From contig OW285188.1 in assembly GCA_935421135.1 (NCBI GenBank), positions 25,831,233 to 25,895,232 of the forward strand: a stretch of 64,000 nt of DNA, given 5' to 3'. The translations under genes and the position numbers were made by a program. Of the stretch, positions 34,525 to 45,809 are shown piece after piece. Under the pieces are notes generated by a model, which saw nothing but the letters and a program-made list of their open reading frames with translations, did no database searches and was not told where the DNA came from. The DNA comes from Bugulina stolonifera. Lineage: Eukaryota > Bryozoa > Gymnolaemata > Cheilostomatida > Bugulidae. The first letter of the stretch is position 1, and each line of letters starts with the position of its first letter.

Positions 34525-35350
34525 ATGATTAAAGCTAAGCACGGAGCACAGTCTCACCCTTCGGCCAGCACCCAGAGGAGCCATCCACATGAATACGGTG
34601 GAGGACAGCAGGGTAAGCATGGGGCGCAGTATGAGAACACATATAAGTTAGAGCCCGATGACACGTTCCCCAGTGCTCCTATTAAGAAGATCATTAATGA
34701 GATACTACAGGTACGTTACATGTCACATTGGGTTAACTGTAGCTTCAAAACCATAGACTTAGCAAGATAAAACTTGTGTTAATTGTGAATTGAGCCTTAT
34801 GACCTTGAAAACATGACTGCGTTGACGAAGACTTGCATCTGAACTGAAAAATTACACCAACCGCTAAGGTGATGTAAATTTGTGAATGTGACACAAATTT
34901 CTAATATAATAGATGGTACCTTATTATCATTCTCGTTTCACAAATCAATTAGAAAGACACATGGGCAGTATTATAAAAGAGGGTAGGGTACAATAACTTG
35001 GGATTCTCAAATAGTTCTATGATTTAGAGCCTTAGGTTGCTTTACCGAGTATAAATATGCTAACTTGATTACAATGGCAGGACCAGCTAGAGAACAAGGT
35101 CTACAGCCCTGAGCTAGCCACACAGAAGTGCAAGGAGTTGGCTGATATGATAAAGCAAAGGGTAAAGTCAGAAGGTTACAGGAGACATAAACTCGTGTCA
35201 CTGGTTACGATCATAGAGAATAAGAACACAGCGTTGTCCATGGGCAGCAGATGTGTGTGGAACGACAAGTTTGATAACTATGCTGACGGTTCATTTAAAA
35301 ACAATAGTTTATATGCAGTTGGCTGTCTATATGGGCTGTATGCAGAGTAG
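34525..35350 (+). CDS. Tctex1-domain dynein light chain family protein
   Basis: Two exons, 34525-34710 and 35081-35350 (TAG stop), phase 0 junction (CTACAG|GTACGT ... AATGGCAG|GAC), 151 residues. A TAA lies five codons upstream of the chosen ATG, in frame, supporting the start. The N-terminal 38 residues are polar; the Tctex1 domain follows: ENTYKLEPDDTFP, IKKIINEIL, LADMIKQRVKSEGYRRHKLV, TIIENKNTALSMGSRCVWN and a C-terminal LYAVGCLYGLYAE. The ENTY..P start and the GSRC.W...D motif are typical of TCTEX1D/DYNLT proteins; it looks closest to the DYNLT5 (TCTEX1D1) type. These act as dynein light chains in cytoplasmic or ciliary motors. The gene is tail-to-tail with TSR2. Confidence 0.9.
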
Positions 35351-35937
35351 AGTATAGAATAGTATGCAGTCATACAGCCATACTCTACTTCCACTTCATC
35401 TAATTAAAACAGCAACCAAATTACATTGTTTTTTAATATTCATAACATATATAAATCTTGGTTTGGGATAATATGAATAATTTTATAATTATTTCACTAA
35501 ACTGTTACATTGTAGTAAGAAGTCACTAGTGACTATACACGTCTGATAAAAGTTATATAGATGAATACTTTCAAGTCATGCTTTCTCATCAGTAAATAAA
35601 CATGACTAGAGTGATTGAATAAGAAGTCTCGTCATAAAAAGGAGCATTTTATACACACACCTTGTATATTATATACAATGTAGGCTACTGCATATATACA
35701 TGTACATACAATGTACACTATATATGCATGTATGTACATGTACTGCAGCGGTCCCATAGACCTACATATAGACAGTCCCAATATAAGTTAACTACTAGCT
35801 CAGCGCTCTTCTCATTGAGTGTTCATATACTGCACAAGCTCATCTAGCCAATAGAAAACCTAAAAAAGTTTAATATTTACTGACCATGATATTTTGCAAA
35901 TACAAGATAGTGTAGTTCAAAGTAAGACTTGTAGTTA

Positions 35938-38111
35938 TTATCTGCCCTTTTTCTTCTTGCCCCCTTTAGTTACGGTAGTCCAGCCGTCATCCTCAGCTGA
36001 CCTGTCATTGTCATCACAGGAAGTGCTGCTAGTGTGGTCTAGTGGTGATTCAGTGGACTGAGCTGTAGAGTCATCGCTCATGTTGGCAGCAGATCTACTC
36101 AGCTCTAGTGCATTCATATGACTCATTACATTCTCTTCCCCCAAATCCTGTAAACAAACAGACAGACAGAGTGGAGATAATTCCTCACTAGAGATGTACA
36201 ATATATACATGTATATACATATACACTGTGTAGGTAGAGACAACTATCACAAATGAATAACATATTCAATAGACAGTATGTAATTATGATAGTTTCTGGT
36301 CCAGAGACATCTACAAGCTCACTATTAATATTTCTACAGAAACTTCTGTAAACGTGCCAGGCTAGTACTATGATTACTGATTACTTATATACAATGCGTA
36401 TAGTAAGCCATTATAATGAGCACTCAAAAGATGTTGTCCTTCCCCCCCCCCCCCCCCAATTCATTTTGGCTGATCAACAATTTTTGTCTCCTGTAGCTTT
36501 GAGGTGCAAAGTGATCAGCCTTCACTGGGTTCTGAAAATCAGAATTTGTTTGAAAATGGGAACTGCTCACAGTTTCTAGATTCACCAGTTCAAACATTCT
36601 GTTTATAGGCTATTGGGTACACTTAATGACCAAAACATACCATATCCTCTCCCTCCTCATCATCACTGCTCTCTTCTTGTTGCCTCTGACTGGATGAGAC
36701 ACCCGCTGACTTTCTCAATGAGCTCACCATAGTATTCACCTCCTCAGTCTTACCTTGCTGCATGAGCTGGTATATCCTACATACCTTAGTAGCCACCTAC
36801 ACCATCGTAAGCATTATTGTATATTAGCAATAAAAATATGAACATTCTAGACAGGGAGCTGTCATAGACAATTGGAAAGATGAGCCGATGAGTTTGTGCT
36901 AGGCAAAATGGCTGAATCAGTAATTTATTTCTCAGTAGCTACTATAAAACAATAACAACTGCAAGTAACATAGTACTACTGCAGTTATTTGTGTTATTAC
37001 AGTGAAGTGTAGAAACATAGTATGGCTTTTGTATGATATGATACATACAGTGTACATATATAACTGTAGTATAGCACATACCTCTGCTAAGCTGTTGTCA
37101 TCAACTACTGTGTTAAATTCAGACGACATTATCTCAGCTAGAAATTCTTCCAGTTCATATGAATCAACATCACCTGTACAATCATAACTATTTAAAGTGC
37201 TAAACTACTAGTACATTATCCTCCATCGATATGTTGGGAGTAAGTGGAATCATAAACAGAGAGAACAAGTCGAGAAAAGTCGACAATGATGCTACCAGCA
37301 GGCCTGCAAGTTTAAGACTACGTTGTTAAAAGATGAGTAACTAGTAGGCAGTAGCCTACGTCTATATTACTCTTTACACAAACATGATAGGCCTACACAT
37401 AAGACTAAAATGTACCAGAGTTAGACTGTATTTAGGTCAACTAAAACGTACTATTTTCTTGCAGCCATTGTTCTGTTGCTCCAACCAACCAATCAGCTTT
37501 AGCTTTCGAGTGTACCCCTCCAAATGAATGAGTAACTGCCAGCTGCAATAGTGGTTATCAGTAGATAAGTTGAAGTTGATACAAACTTTTACCAACGTGA
37601 GGTTACGGACAATAAGAGCCTTAATGGCTTAATGGTTCTTATTGTAACAATAAAATCAGATGTTATAATATTAATATACATGTACATGTAGGTATAGGCT
37701 ATAGGCATTGTGTTCAAAAATAATACTTATACATTACATATGTATTAATTATATTTATTACTATAGATTATAATTTTTAATTTATTAATTATTAATTTTT
37801 AATAATTGAATAACAATTTTTTAATTATATTATTTTATAATTAATATTTATATATAATATAATAACAATATTATATTTATAAAATAATGATTAATGATAA
37901 TGTTTAATATTTTTCGATGCTTTGACATGATTGTGATATTTCTAGACTCACTAGTCTAGGTTTGCAAACTTCATTTGCCCACAACAAAGTCAATAATTGA
38001 TTTTAACTGAGAATGAGACTTGATTACACCACCTTCCTTTCAGCTCACCTGTAGTGCGGTCCATCCTTTGAAAACAGCTTCTATTGCAGATTGAAATTGT
38101 GTGGAAGTCAT
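35938..38111 (-). CDS. TSR2: Pre-rRNA-processing protein TSR2
   Basis: Complete five-exon gene: 38111-38049 (ATG), 37542-37452, 37173-37082, 36796-36641, 36147-35938 (stop). Phases 0, 1, 0, 0 are all consistent; product 203 residues against about 190 in human. TSR2 is a chaperone that protects and delivers eS26 to the 40S pre-ribosome. Landmarks: FQSAIEAVFKGWTALQLAVT, KADWLVGATEQWLQ, the conserved DVDSYELEEFLAEIMSSEFN block, then VATKVCRIYQLMQQG. A long acidic Ser/Asp-rich tract follows (SSDDEEGEDM), and a C-terminus DDGWTTVTKGGKKKKGR, the DGW.TV..GGKKK ending typical of the family. The 3' end lies 587 bp from that of the Tctex1-type gene. Confidence 0.96.
36442..36457 (+). repeat. Poly-C run
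   Basis: Sixteen consecutive C in the TSR2 intron between the exons at 36641 and 36147. Confidence 0.9.
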
Positions 38112-38398
38112 AGCAATGTTTTTTCTAGAAAGATGAATGTGAGTTGTTGGGCTAAAATGTCAAATTGAAACTATAAATAAATTAATTTTGCATTTGATCA
38201 TATGATTATAGTCATGATATTGCCAAAGTTGATAGAATTTATCTAGGAACTTTGATATTTATTGCTAAAAAGGTTTTAGTCGCTTAGCTTTTTAAAGCGT
38301 TTCCGTTTCACATGGCTTTAGACCGACTGTGTTTGTACAGGTATATTTTATCACAGTGCTTTTTCTCTTTCGGACTACACAACTTTAACTTTTGCGAG

Positions 38399-38427
38399 GT
38401 TGTCTTCTCTCAACAAAAGAAGACAAC
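38399..38427. repeat. Small perfect hairpin
   Basis: GTTGTCTTCT at 38399-38408 pairs with 38418-38427 around a 9-nt loop, between TSR2 and the F-box/WD40 gene. Confidence 0.7.
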
Positions 38428-38809
38428 TCTAAGACATATTGTTCACTCAGATGCTATAAACATAAACAAGTTTGACCTAAGAATGGGTGCACCGTGCACA
38501 TTGCCTTTCAGACAATGTTCCAGCTACCATTACTGCATGGCAGCTTCTAGGATGCATACAAATCCATGTGCCATGAGTGCTGTTGAACTGTGTGTATCTG
38601 CGGCTATTGTGGAACTATTTACTGTTATAATATGATATTGCTCTATTTCAAATGACAAGCATAAAAAAGTATAAAAAATCCATTAACTAACTTAACATGG
38701 TTGAAATGCAAAAAAAACTATAAAATATAAAAATATAGCGATACGAGAGAGAACTTCAGCAGTAAATATCAACCTAATGGCAAGATACTCAACTCGACAC
38801 TTATAAACA

Positions 38810-41800
38810 TTATACAGTGAAGTCCCAGAGCAGAACCTTTTTATCATAAGAACCAGATACTATTTTGGTATCACTGAATTGAAGGCAGGTTATGCCGTAA
38901 CCATGGGAACGAAGTGTCACTAGCCTCTCTCCTGTTTCTATATCCCACACCTTAATAGTCTTGTCATCAGAACCACTGAGAAATCTTTGCTCATCTGCTT
39001 GTAAGCACCTATGGTAATAAATATTCATAAAAATCATAAACTACAGTGTTAGGCACTAGGAATAATCACAATAAGAAGTTGTCCTCTCCCAAGGGCTTTT
39101 CCTTAAGAGAGAACGACTTCTTCCGACTGCGTCAGATATACATGTACATGTACATGTGGCTAGCATTTTATGTAAGCCACTTCAAACACCAACCTGACTA
39201 TTCTATTATGGCCTTCCGACGTCCTCCAATCAATAGTACGGATATGCTCTCCAGTGTTTACATCCCACACTCTGATTGTCCAATCAAATGAGCCGCTAAT
39301 AATTCGTTTAGAATCAAACTGCAGACAAGCTACCGAGTCTTTGTGTCCATTGAGTGTCTGCAGGCAGTTCCCGTCATAGTCCCATATCTACATTGAATAC
39401 GGAATATTTCAACATTTCAACAACTTTAAATTTGGTGCTGCAACTAGAAAAGGTCTACAGCATGTACAGTGATGAAAACTAGCATTGTCTTACAGTTCAC
39501 ATACCTTAATGCATTTGTCTGCTGAGCCAGATACAATCTTCTCATCGTTTGATTGGACACATAGTATGTGGGCAGTATGGCCTCTAAAGCAACGACAGAT
39601 AAGTACAGCATACATATATGGATGTTATACATAGACCATTGTTTAGTTACTGTTGCAGATGTACATGTATATGCAAACATACACATGTACATGTACATCC
39701 AAGTCAATATCAGTCTCGGATAGGATAGTTTGTATACACTTAGGAAAATGAAACCATTTTACAGACAGTTTCTCTACTACATAAAAGGAAAGATAACTCT
39801 CAATTATCATGCTATACCACGATATAGCAGATAGTGATACATATATGCTGCAAAATATGTTCAGCGCATAGCATACCAAATTGTTTAAAGAAGTATGAAC
39901 TGATAACTTGTAGACTGGGAAAGGTCACATTCTGGAAGGGTTAGTACAATGTACATGTAAGTAGGAAGTATGAGAGGCTGCTTCTACACCAGTAAACTTT
40001 GCACTCACCCAAGAGTTTTGAGACACGCCCCTGTCTTTATATCCCAGATCTTAATCAGCTGATCATAGGAGCCACTGATGACACGATCTCCATTGACATC
40101 TACACTTCTAACTGTATCTGTATGACCAATCATTGTAGCTTTACAAGCAATACTCGACCAATTAGCCTTCTTCTCCATCTCCCACACCTGTTATAATGTA
40201 CAATATTATAATAGAGTTGAAACAACGGCCAAACAATAGGATATATTAGCAAACAATTTATGTATGGAATAATTGTGTTTTCATAACTGAAATATGCCTC
40301 AGAAACCTGTGTAGCAATGAAGCAACGACAAGGGGGATAAAAGGAGAGGGGAGCTGATTAACACAAGAACTGAGCCTACCTTGAGTGTACAGTCCTTTGA
40401 GCCACTGACTAGTCTGTTACCAGATAAATGAAGACATCTCACAGTTTTGGAATGACCGGTTAATGTTTGAGCCAATAATATTGAGTTTGATCCAATGTTC
40501 CATACCTGAAAAAATGCAGAAACAAAAAAGCAGCAATGAATATCTAAATAAATAAAACTTTAACACAAAAAGTACAGTAAATAACAATGTGCACCTTGTT
40601 AAATCACAGCACTACATTAACATTGTTTGTATGTAAATACAATGTAGAACTACAATGTATAACCTACATGTATATTATTTATGAAGCTGTGTAGAGTTGT
40701 ATCCTCTTGATTACAGGTATTTTTGAAGGGAGGACAACTCCAAAGTGAGTCTATAGGAGCCATATACATGTACATTATTTGTATTATTCCGGAGTCTCTA
40801 CCTTTATAGTGGTATCAAATGAGCCGGATACTATTCGTTTGTCATCAAACTGGACACAAGAGATGCCCTCAGAGTGTCCACTAAACTCTTTAATGAAGCA
40901 TCGTCCCTTCTTCCAGTTGTTTGAGATTCTGTATTGTTCAGAGAACACCCTCCTCCACTATAAGTACAACAGATACACTCCATATGTACTGTAGGGGTAC
41001 AATACATCAACATACTGTTTATTGTACAAGTCCAAAAGAGTGACACTATGACTTGCAAAGGTAAATCAGTACATTTGTGTCTCTCCACTGGAGTAGTTAC
41101 CATCATTTGTATCTCCTTCATGACTTGCTGTTTGAACACAATACTAATTTATATGACTGATAGTTTAATTAAAAGTGAATTCATGCTAGTTACAAACTTA
41201 CAAAATAATATTACACAGCAGTTTTACTAAAACTGCTTAGTACAGGCAGATGATATACTCGATATACTCACTGCAATTACTCCAGAATCAGTATGAGTGT
41301 ATTTACTGGCTATAGACTTGAGCAGAGTAGGACTAAACATATAGGGTTTACGGCAGCTGAGTGACTTCCACAGACATGGGTCTATTGAGAGCTCGTACCA
41401 GCTATAGCAGCAGCAGGACGCCCGACACAGACTGACTGTAATGTAGTACAGTAACACCAGTAGTACAGTAACACCAGTAGTACAGTAACACCAGTGGTAC
41501 AGTAACACCAGTAGTACAGTAACACCAGTGGTACAGTAACACCAGTAGTACAGTAACACCAGTAGTACAGTAACACCAGTAGTACAGTAACACCAGTAGC
41601 ACAGTAACACCAGTGGTACAGTAACACCAGTAGTACAGTAACACCAGTAGTACAGTAACACTATGAATATAAAGCATATAATATTATGTCAAGTATACTT
41701 GCAGTACAATCACACCTGGGTCTAGATATGAGAATATTTTGAGGGCAATAGTTTCAGGAAGCCATGATATCCAGTCCTTACAGTTAGGTGGACACTCCTT

Positions 41801-42719
41801 GTGTAGGTTTTCTTCTAATCTTATGGAAAGGAGATGCATCTGTGGTAAGTTACACATATCCTAGAAAATTATGTAACTTGGATAACAGTAAGCAACCAGA
41901 TGTATATTGAAATATAATTGGGAGTTGTTTTATCTTTAATATACAAGTATCAGTATCTTAGGACTACATCAACATGACTGTAGACGTTGAGATCAGAGGT
42001 TATGGTAAGTGGAAGGTAATACTTACTAACAACTCTGTGAGCATGAGATTTCTCTGCACTTCACTGTATTTACTAAACCATTCAACAACACGCTGTAAAC
42101 AACATAAATACTCTCAGTTGCAATGTTTTACTGCCATCAACAAACAAACTCGATCAATCCGAATGCATGGCACAGAAACTTTAGCAGTATGGTTGTTACT
42201 TACCTGCTTCTGAACTTTAAACTCTGAGGGTGATACACAAGTGGTTGTATCATCATTTCTACCAAACTCTTGCCGCCAGTTCTTTGGCAAACTGGATGGT
42301 CTGCGATGAAAACGAACTGGGTTGCTACTAAGCTCTTCACTTGTCGACAGGTCTGGTGATGCATCGTTGGACATGCAGAATCGGTCTTCACTTATTTGCC
42401 TATAATGTATTTATATATGTTCACAATAGCATTAATATCATGCAACTGATAGAAAAGGTCACTTTGACAGAGCGAGGTAGTGGGTATTGTGATGTAATTG
42501 CTAGCTGTTACAATCATTTATCACTACTGATACAAAGAGTAATGGACATTATAATAATACTACAATAAACAAATGAATGTTAAATAGTTAGTAGGCCTAC
42601 CTTTGACTGTTTATCTTCCGCAACCTTACGCCATGATGAGAATCAAATATCTTCTTTGCATCACTAGGTTTTATATTGTGATCGGTGTCAGCATTGCTTG
42701 ATGGAGAACCATTGTGCAT
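38810..42719 (-). CDS. F-box/WD40 repeat protein (FBXW type)
   Basis: Eleven exons with consistent phase: 42719-42601 (ATG), 42399-42204, 42092-42027, 41860-41716, 41435-41272, 40957-40802, 40505-40380, 40187-40009, 39583-39505, 39387-39194, 39008-38810 (TAA). Product 540 residues. The N-terminus is polar; then a helical linker (VVEWFSKYSEVQRNLMLTEL), an F-box (WISWLPETIALKIFSYLDPV, SLCRASCCCYSWYELSIDP, LWKSL), and seven WD40 repeats such as CLHLSGNRLVSGSKDCTLKV and SVDVNGDRVISGSYDQLIKI, ending SYDKKVLLWDF. By family knowledge it is a substrate receptor of SCF (Skp1-Cullin1-F-box) ubiquitin ligases. The blades resemble FBXW7/Met30/beta-TrCP relatives, but I cannot assign the orthologue. An acceptor lies just upstream of the ATG (42730), so a 5' UTR or N-terminal exon may precede. 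It could be named FBXW7-like only after a tree. Confidence 0.93.
41443..41660. repeat. Minisatellite, 17-bp unit, abutting an acceptor
   Basis: About 13 copies of AGTAGTACAGTAACACC. The array ends 8 bp from the acceptor of the F-box exon, so on the minus strand the repeat (TGTTACTGTACTACTGG) supplies the branch-point/polypyrimidine region. Stop-free in all minus frames. Confidence 0.95.
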
Positions 42720-43019
42720 ATTACATTTATCTGTGAATTTGAATAGAGAACTAGAACATACCCTCAGTAAGCAGGTTGTTAAATACAGTTGACTAATCTT
42801 ATTGGTTTCCCGAATTAAATTAAGAACAGCTAAAGAAACTGAAAAATTATGTGATAAACTACAAAAGACTAAGTCCCGATACAAATGTGTAAGACCAGTC
42901 ACTAACTCAGGGGTAGTATAGGGGCAAAAGTTTGAGGGGCAATGGCTTGAGAGGCAATAGCTTAAGGGACGGTCGAACAAGGGTAGCCCAAATCAACTTC
43001 TGTGGACATCAGATGTGAT

Positions 43020-45412
43020 TTGAGTTAATTAAAACAATTTTGAAAATCTTGGTCTAGAAACTCCCACTTATTTCTCTTTAGAAAGAACTAAAGTGTAAGC
43101 TAGCTACTAGTTAATACAAGTACAGAGGCCAATGTATTTGTTTGCGAAATTTCATAGACTATAAATATATGCTCTAAGCATTGAGTAGACCTACTTTATG
43201 CTAAAAGCAAATAGATATTTAAAGAACAATAGAAGTAAAGTTAATATTCAAAAATCGGAATTAGACTGAAGGTATATAATGGAATTCATTCTTTATACTG
43301 GGCTCATAAATCTGATATGAAAACTTCTGTCCACGACCTAAGACAGGTAATTCAAGTAACAAGGTAAAAAAGCATTTACAATAATATATAAATGCAAAAG
43401 GAGTAACACTACTGTCCTCAGGTTTCAGAATATTCAGCTACAGACTAGAATCAGAGGTGGTAGCTAATATAACTATGTAGGTATAAACAACCAACATAGG
43501 ACTGTGCCGGAATATTATTCAGGCCTATGAGTATGAACAAAGCTATAGCCAGGCCAGCCAGGGTGAGTGGGTGAATATAGCGATTAAGACATGCACTGAC
43601 AGCAAAAGCATATAAAAAGCGATTGAATTCCTCATTTGGTTTTGTAAACCTCCATTCATACACATAAAACGTATTGAGTCTTGGAAGTATTTTTAATCCA
43701 ATGAATCTAAATCTAATGCAATAATGATTATTAATGTTAACCTTTTTTAATTTATTAATTGTATTTATTCATTTGCAGAAATGGCATGCTGTAAAATTAT
43801 ACTGTGAGAGAATTTGTCGAAGGAGTGTAGCCTTAAAATTTTAAATTGGCTGTATTTCCCCGCATTTGTAAAAGTAGACCAACAGTCACCTCTTCTATTC
43901 AACCACAAACGGTTCGTTATTCCACAATAGGTTTCTGCCGCGAACCACGAACCAGACAAATAATTATGCAACATACACTGCCAACAATGCCAATACATAA
44001 AAACAGGGCCGTCACAGGACCTGTGCTGAGGTCACTACAGCATAAAAATTGACATTTAATCATATTATATTTAGCAAAAAACTAACACAAATTTTAATAC
44101 TACAGTTTCCTCAAATGAGGCACGTCCCTTCCACTCGCCCTAGTGGTCTAACGTGATGACTACTCTAAGTATGCTAAGTATGCAAAATTAGTTCGGAAGC
44201 TTTCAAAATTTGGCTTGAACTGCCAATCATTTTTAACCCAAATTCTGAACGAGGCTGGAGCTAAGTAAGGAATTCTGGGTGATTCTTGTGCAACTATAAT
44301 TTAGCATGTTGGCTGTGCGCTACCCACAGTCGGATATTACAATAACAATACAATACAATAAATAATAATATAAATTTTTGTATAGCCAATAGGCCCTACA
44401 TTCAACATTGCAATATCAGCATTGTGTTGTTCTGTTCTCATAGATATCAAAACTTTGCATGATTTTCATGCTGTGGCACAGATGAAAAGGAAAAGAGCTA
44501 AACCGCAAGAAATAGAGAGAAAAATAATATTAAATATAATTATAATATAATACGAATTAAAATAAAAATAACTGACAGGTCCAGAAGAAAAGAAACACCC
44601 TTTGGCTTCTACTCCTTGATGTACTTATACCAAGCATAGCATACAATGCTGCTTTCAGACAAAAGGAAAGAAGATCCCAATTATTAAAGCAAACTGACAG
44701 TTTCATCTCACCATCAGCATTGGTTAAAAGTTAAAACCCAAAGTCGGAAATCGGTAGAGTAACCACGATAAAATCCAAAATTCCCAAATTAACTGTGGCG
44801 AGGTGATAGCAGACGTTGTTCTGTTTGAAAAGTCAGCTCCAGTTCCTAAATAATAGGAAAAAGGAAAGCATAGAATCCCACAAAAAGAAGTTTGTGCGAT
44901 CATGAGTGGACTACTCCCAACACGGCGACGATTAAGGAGTTGCTTTCTCTCCTATTGCTTGGTCGCAGACATCGGCAAGTTTTAGCAACATCCTCCATAC
45001 GTACAGAGCACAGACCACAGACAAAATGTGCTTGTACATATTGTCAGCATGAATTTCTTGCAACTAAATAGTACTTCTAGACAAACAGATCATTTTATGG
45101 CATTGTGTAGGCCTAAAGATACTGCAACAGCATAATCATTACTATTTTGGGTTGGCTCTTTCTATTCCTGATTACGATTTGTCATTTGATAATGACTTGT
45201 AGTATGAAACTGCTCAATGAAAACCATTGTGTGTATTTACACATAAAAGGAATACCAAACAAAGTATACAGGTATTTTAGCCATTACTTACATAGGCCTA
45301 TAGCTTTCTTACAGAGCAAAGTTGAAGCAGGAGATATAACATTGTATTAGCTTGCAATATTTACAAGAAGAGTATGGAAATTATGTACATACTGAAACAA
45401 ATACACAAACAA
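43020..45412. other. Intergenic, no gene seen
   Basis: AT-rich stretch between the F-box/WD40 gene and LSM7. An open frame at 43451-43663 on the minus strand encodes a hydrophobic stretch (LTLAGLAIALFILIGL) but has no splice or family support. Confidence 0.5.
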
Positions 45413-45748
45413 CTAATCAGCAGATTGTATAAAGGGGTTAGCAATAGGCTCCATGCCATCATGGGGGCATATAAGCACAACACTAGTACCACGGCACACC
45501 ACTAGTCCCAACTGTCTTTCATCATCAGTAAGCTTAAAGTTATCATCAGGGTCCCTCACATACTCAATACAACCGTCCAATACAAGATTGAGAAGAGGGT
45601 CAAATCCTTTTAGCATCCCGCTTACTTCTCTTCCACCAGAAAACTTTACTCTAATTGCTTTATCGATATACTTGGAAAGATCTAGTATGCTTTCCTTCTT
45701 TGGTTTGGCCTGGGAGCCTGATCCAAGATCTTTTGTCTGCTGTGCCAT
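45413..45748 (-). CDS. LSM7: U6 snRNA-associated Sm-like protein LSM7
   Basis: Single-exon gene, 111 residues, start MAQQTKDLG. LSM7 is a subunit of the LSM1-7 ring (cytoplasmic mRNA decapping) and of LSM2-8 (U6 snRNA 3' end, splicing). The Sm fold is complete: Sm1 with ILDLSKYIDKAIRVKF, GGREVSGMLKGFDPLLNLVL and DGCIEYV; Sm2 with QLGLVVCRGTSVVLICPHDG. The C-terminus GMEPIANPFIQSAD matches the family tail. Length agrees with the roughly 103 residues of human LSM7, the excess being in the basic N-terminal extension. Coding intronless, unlike all its neighbours, which could mean a retrocopy, but the intact frame favours a functional gene. Confidence 0.98.
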   Translation of the reverse strand: MAQQTKDLGSGSQAKPKKESILDLSKYIDKAIRVKFSGGREVSGMLKGFDPLLNLVLDGCIEYVRDPDDNFKLTDDERQLGLVVCRGTSVVLICPHDGMEPIANPFIQSAD

Positions 45749-45809
45749 CCTTGCTCTTCTTTACTTCACGCTTAGAGGCTACAAGAAACAAAACCGGATG
45801 TAGAATGCA

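Noticed and set aside
36842..39291. Short plus-strand open frames opposite TSR2 and the F-box/WD40 gene
   Set aside because: They lie on the antisense strand of recognised exons or in introns.
43451..43663. Minus-strand open frame with a hydrophobic stretch
   Set aside because: No acceptor/donor context, no family resemblance, and the AT-rich surroundings make chance likely.
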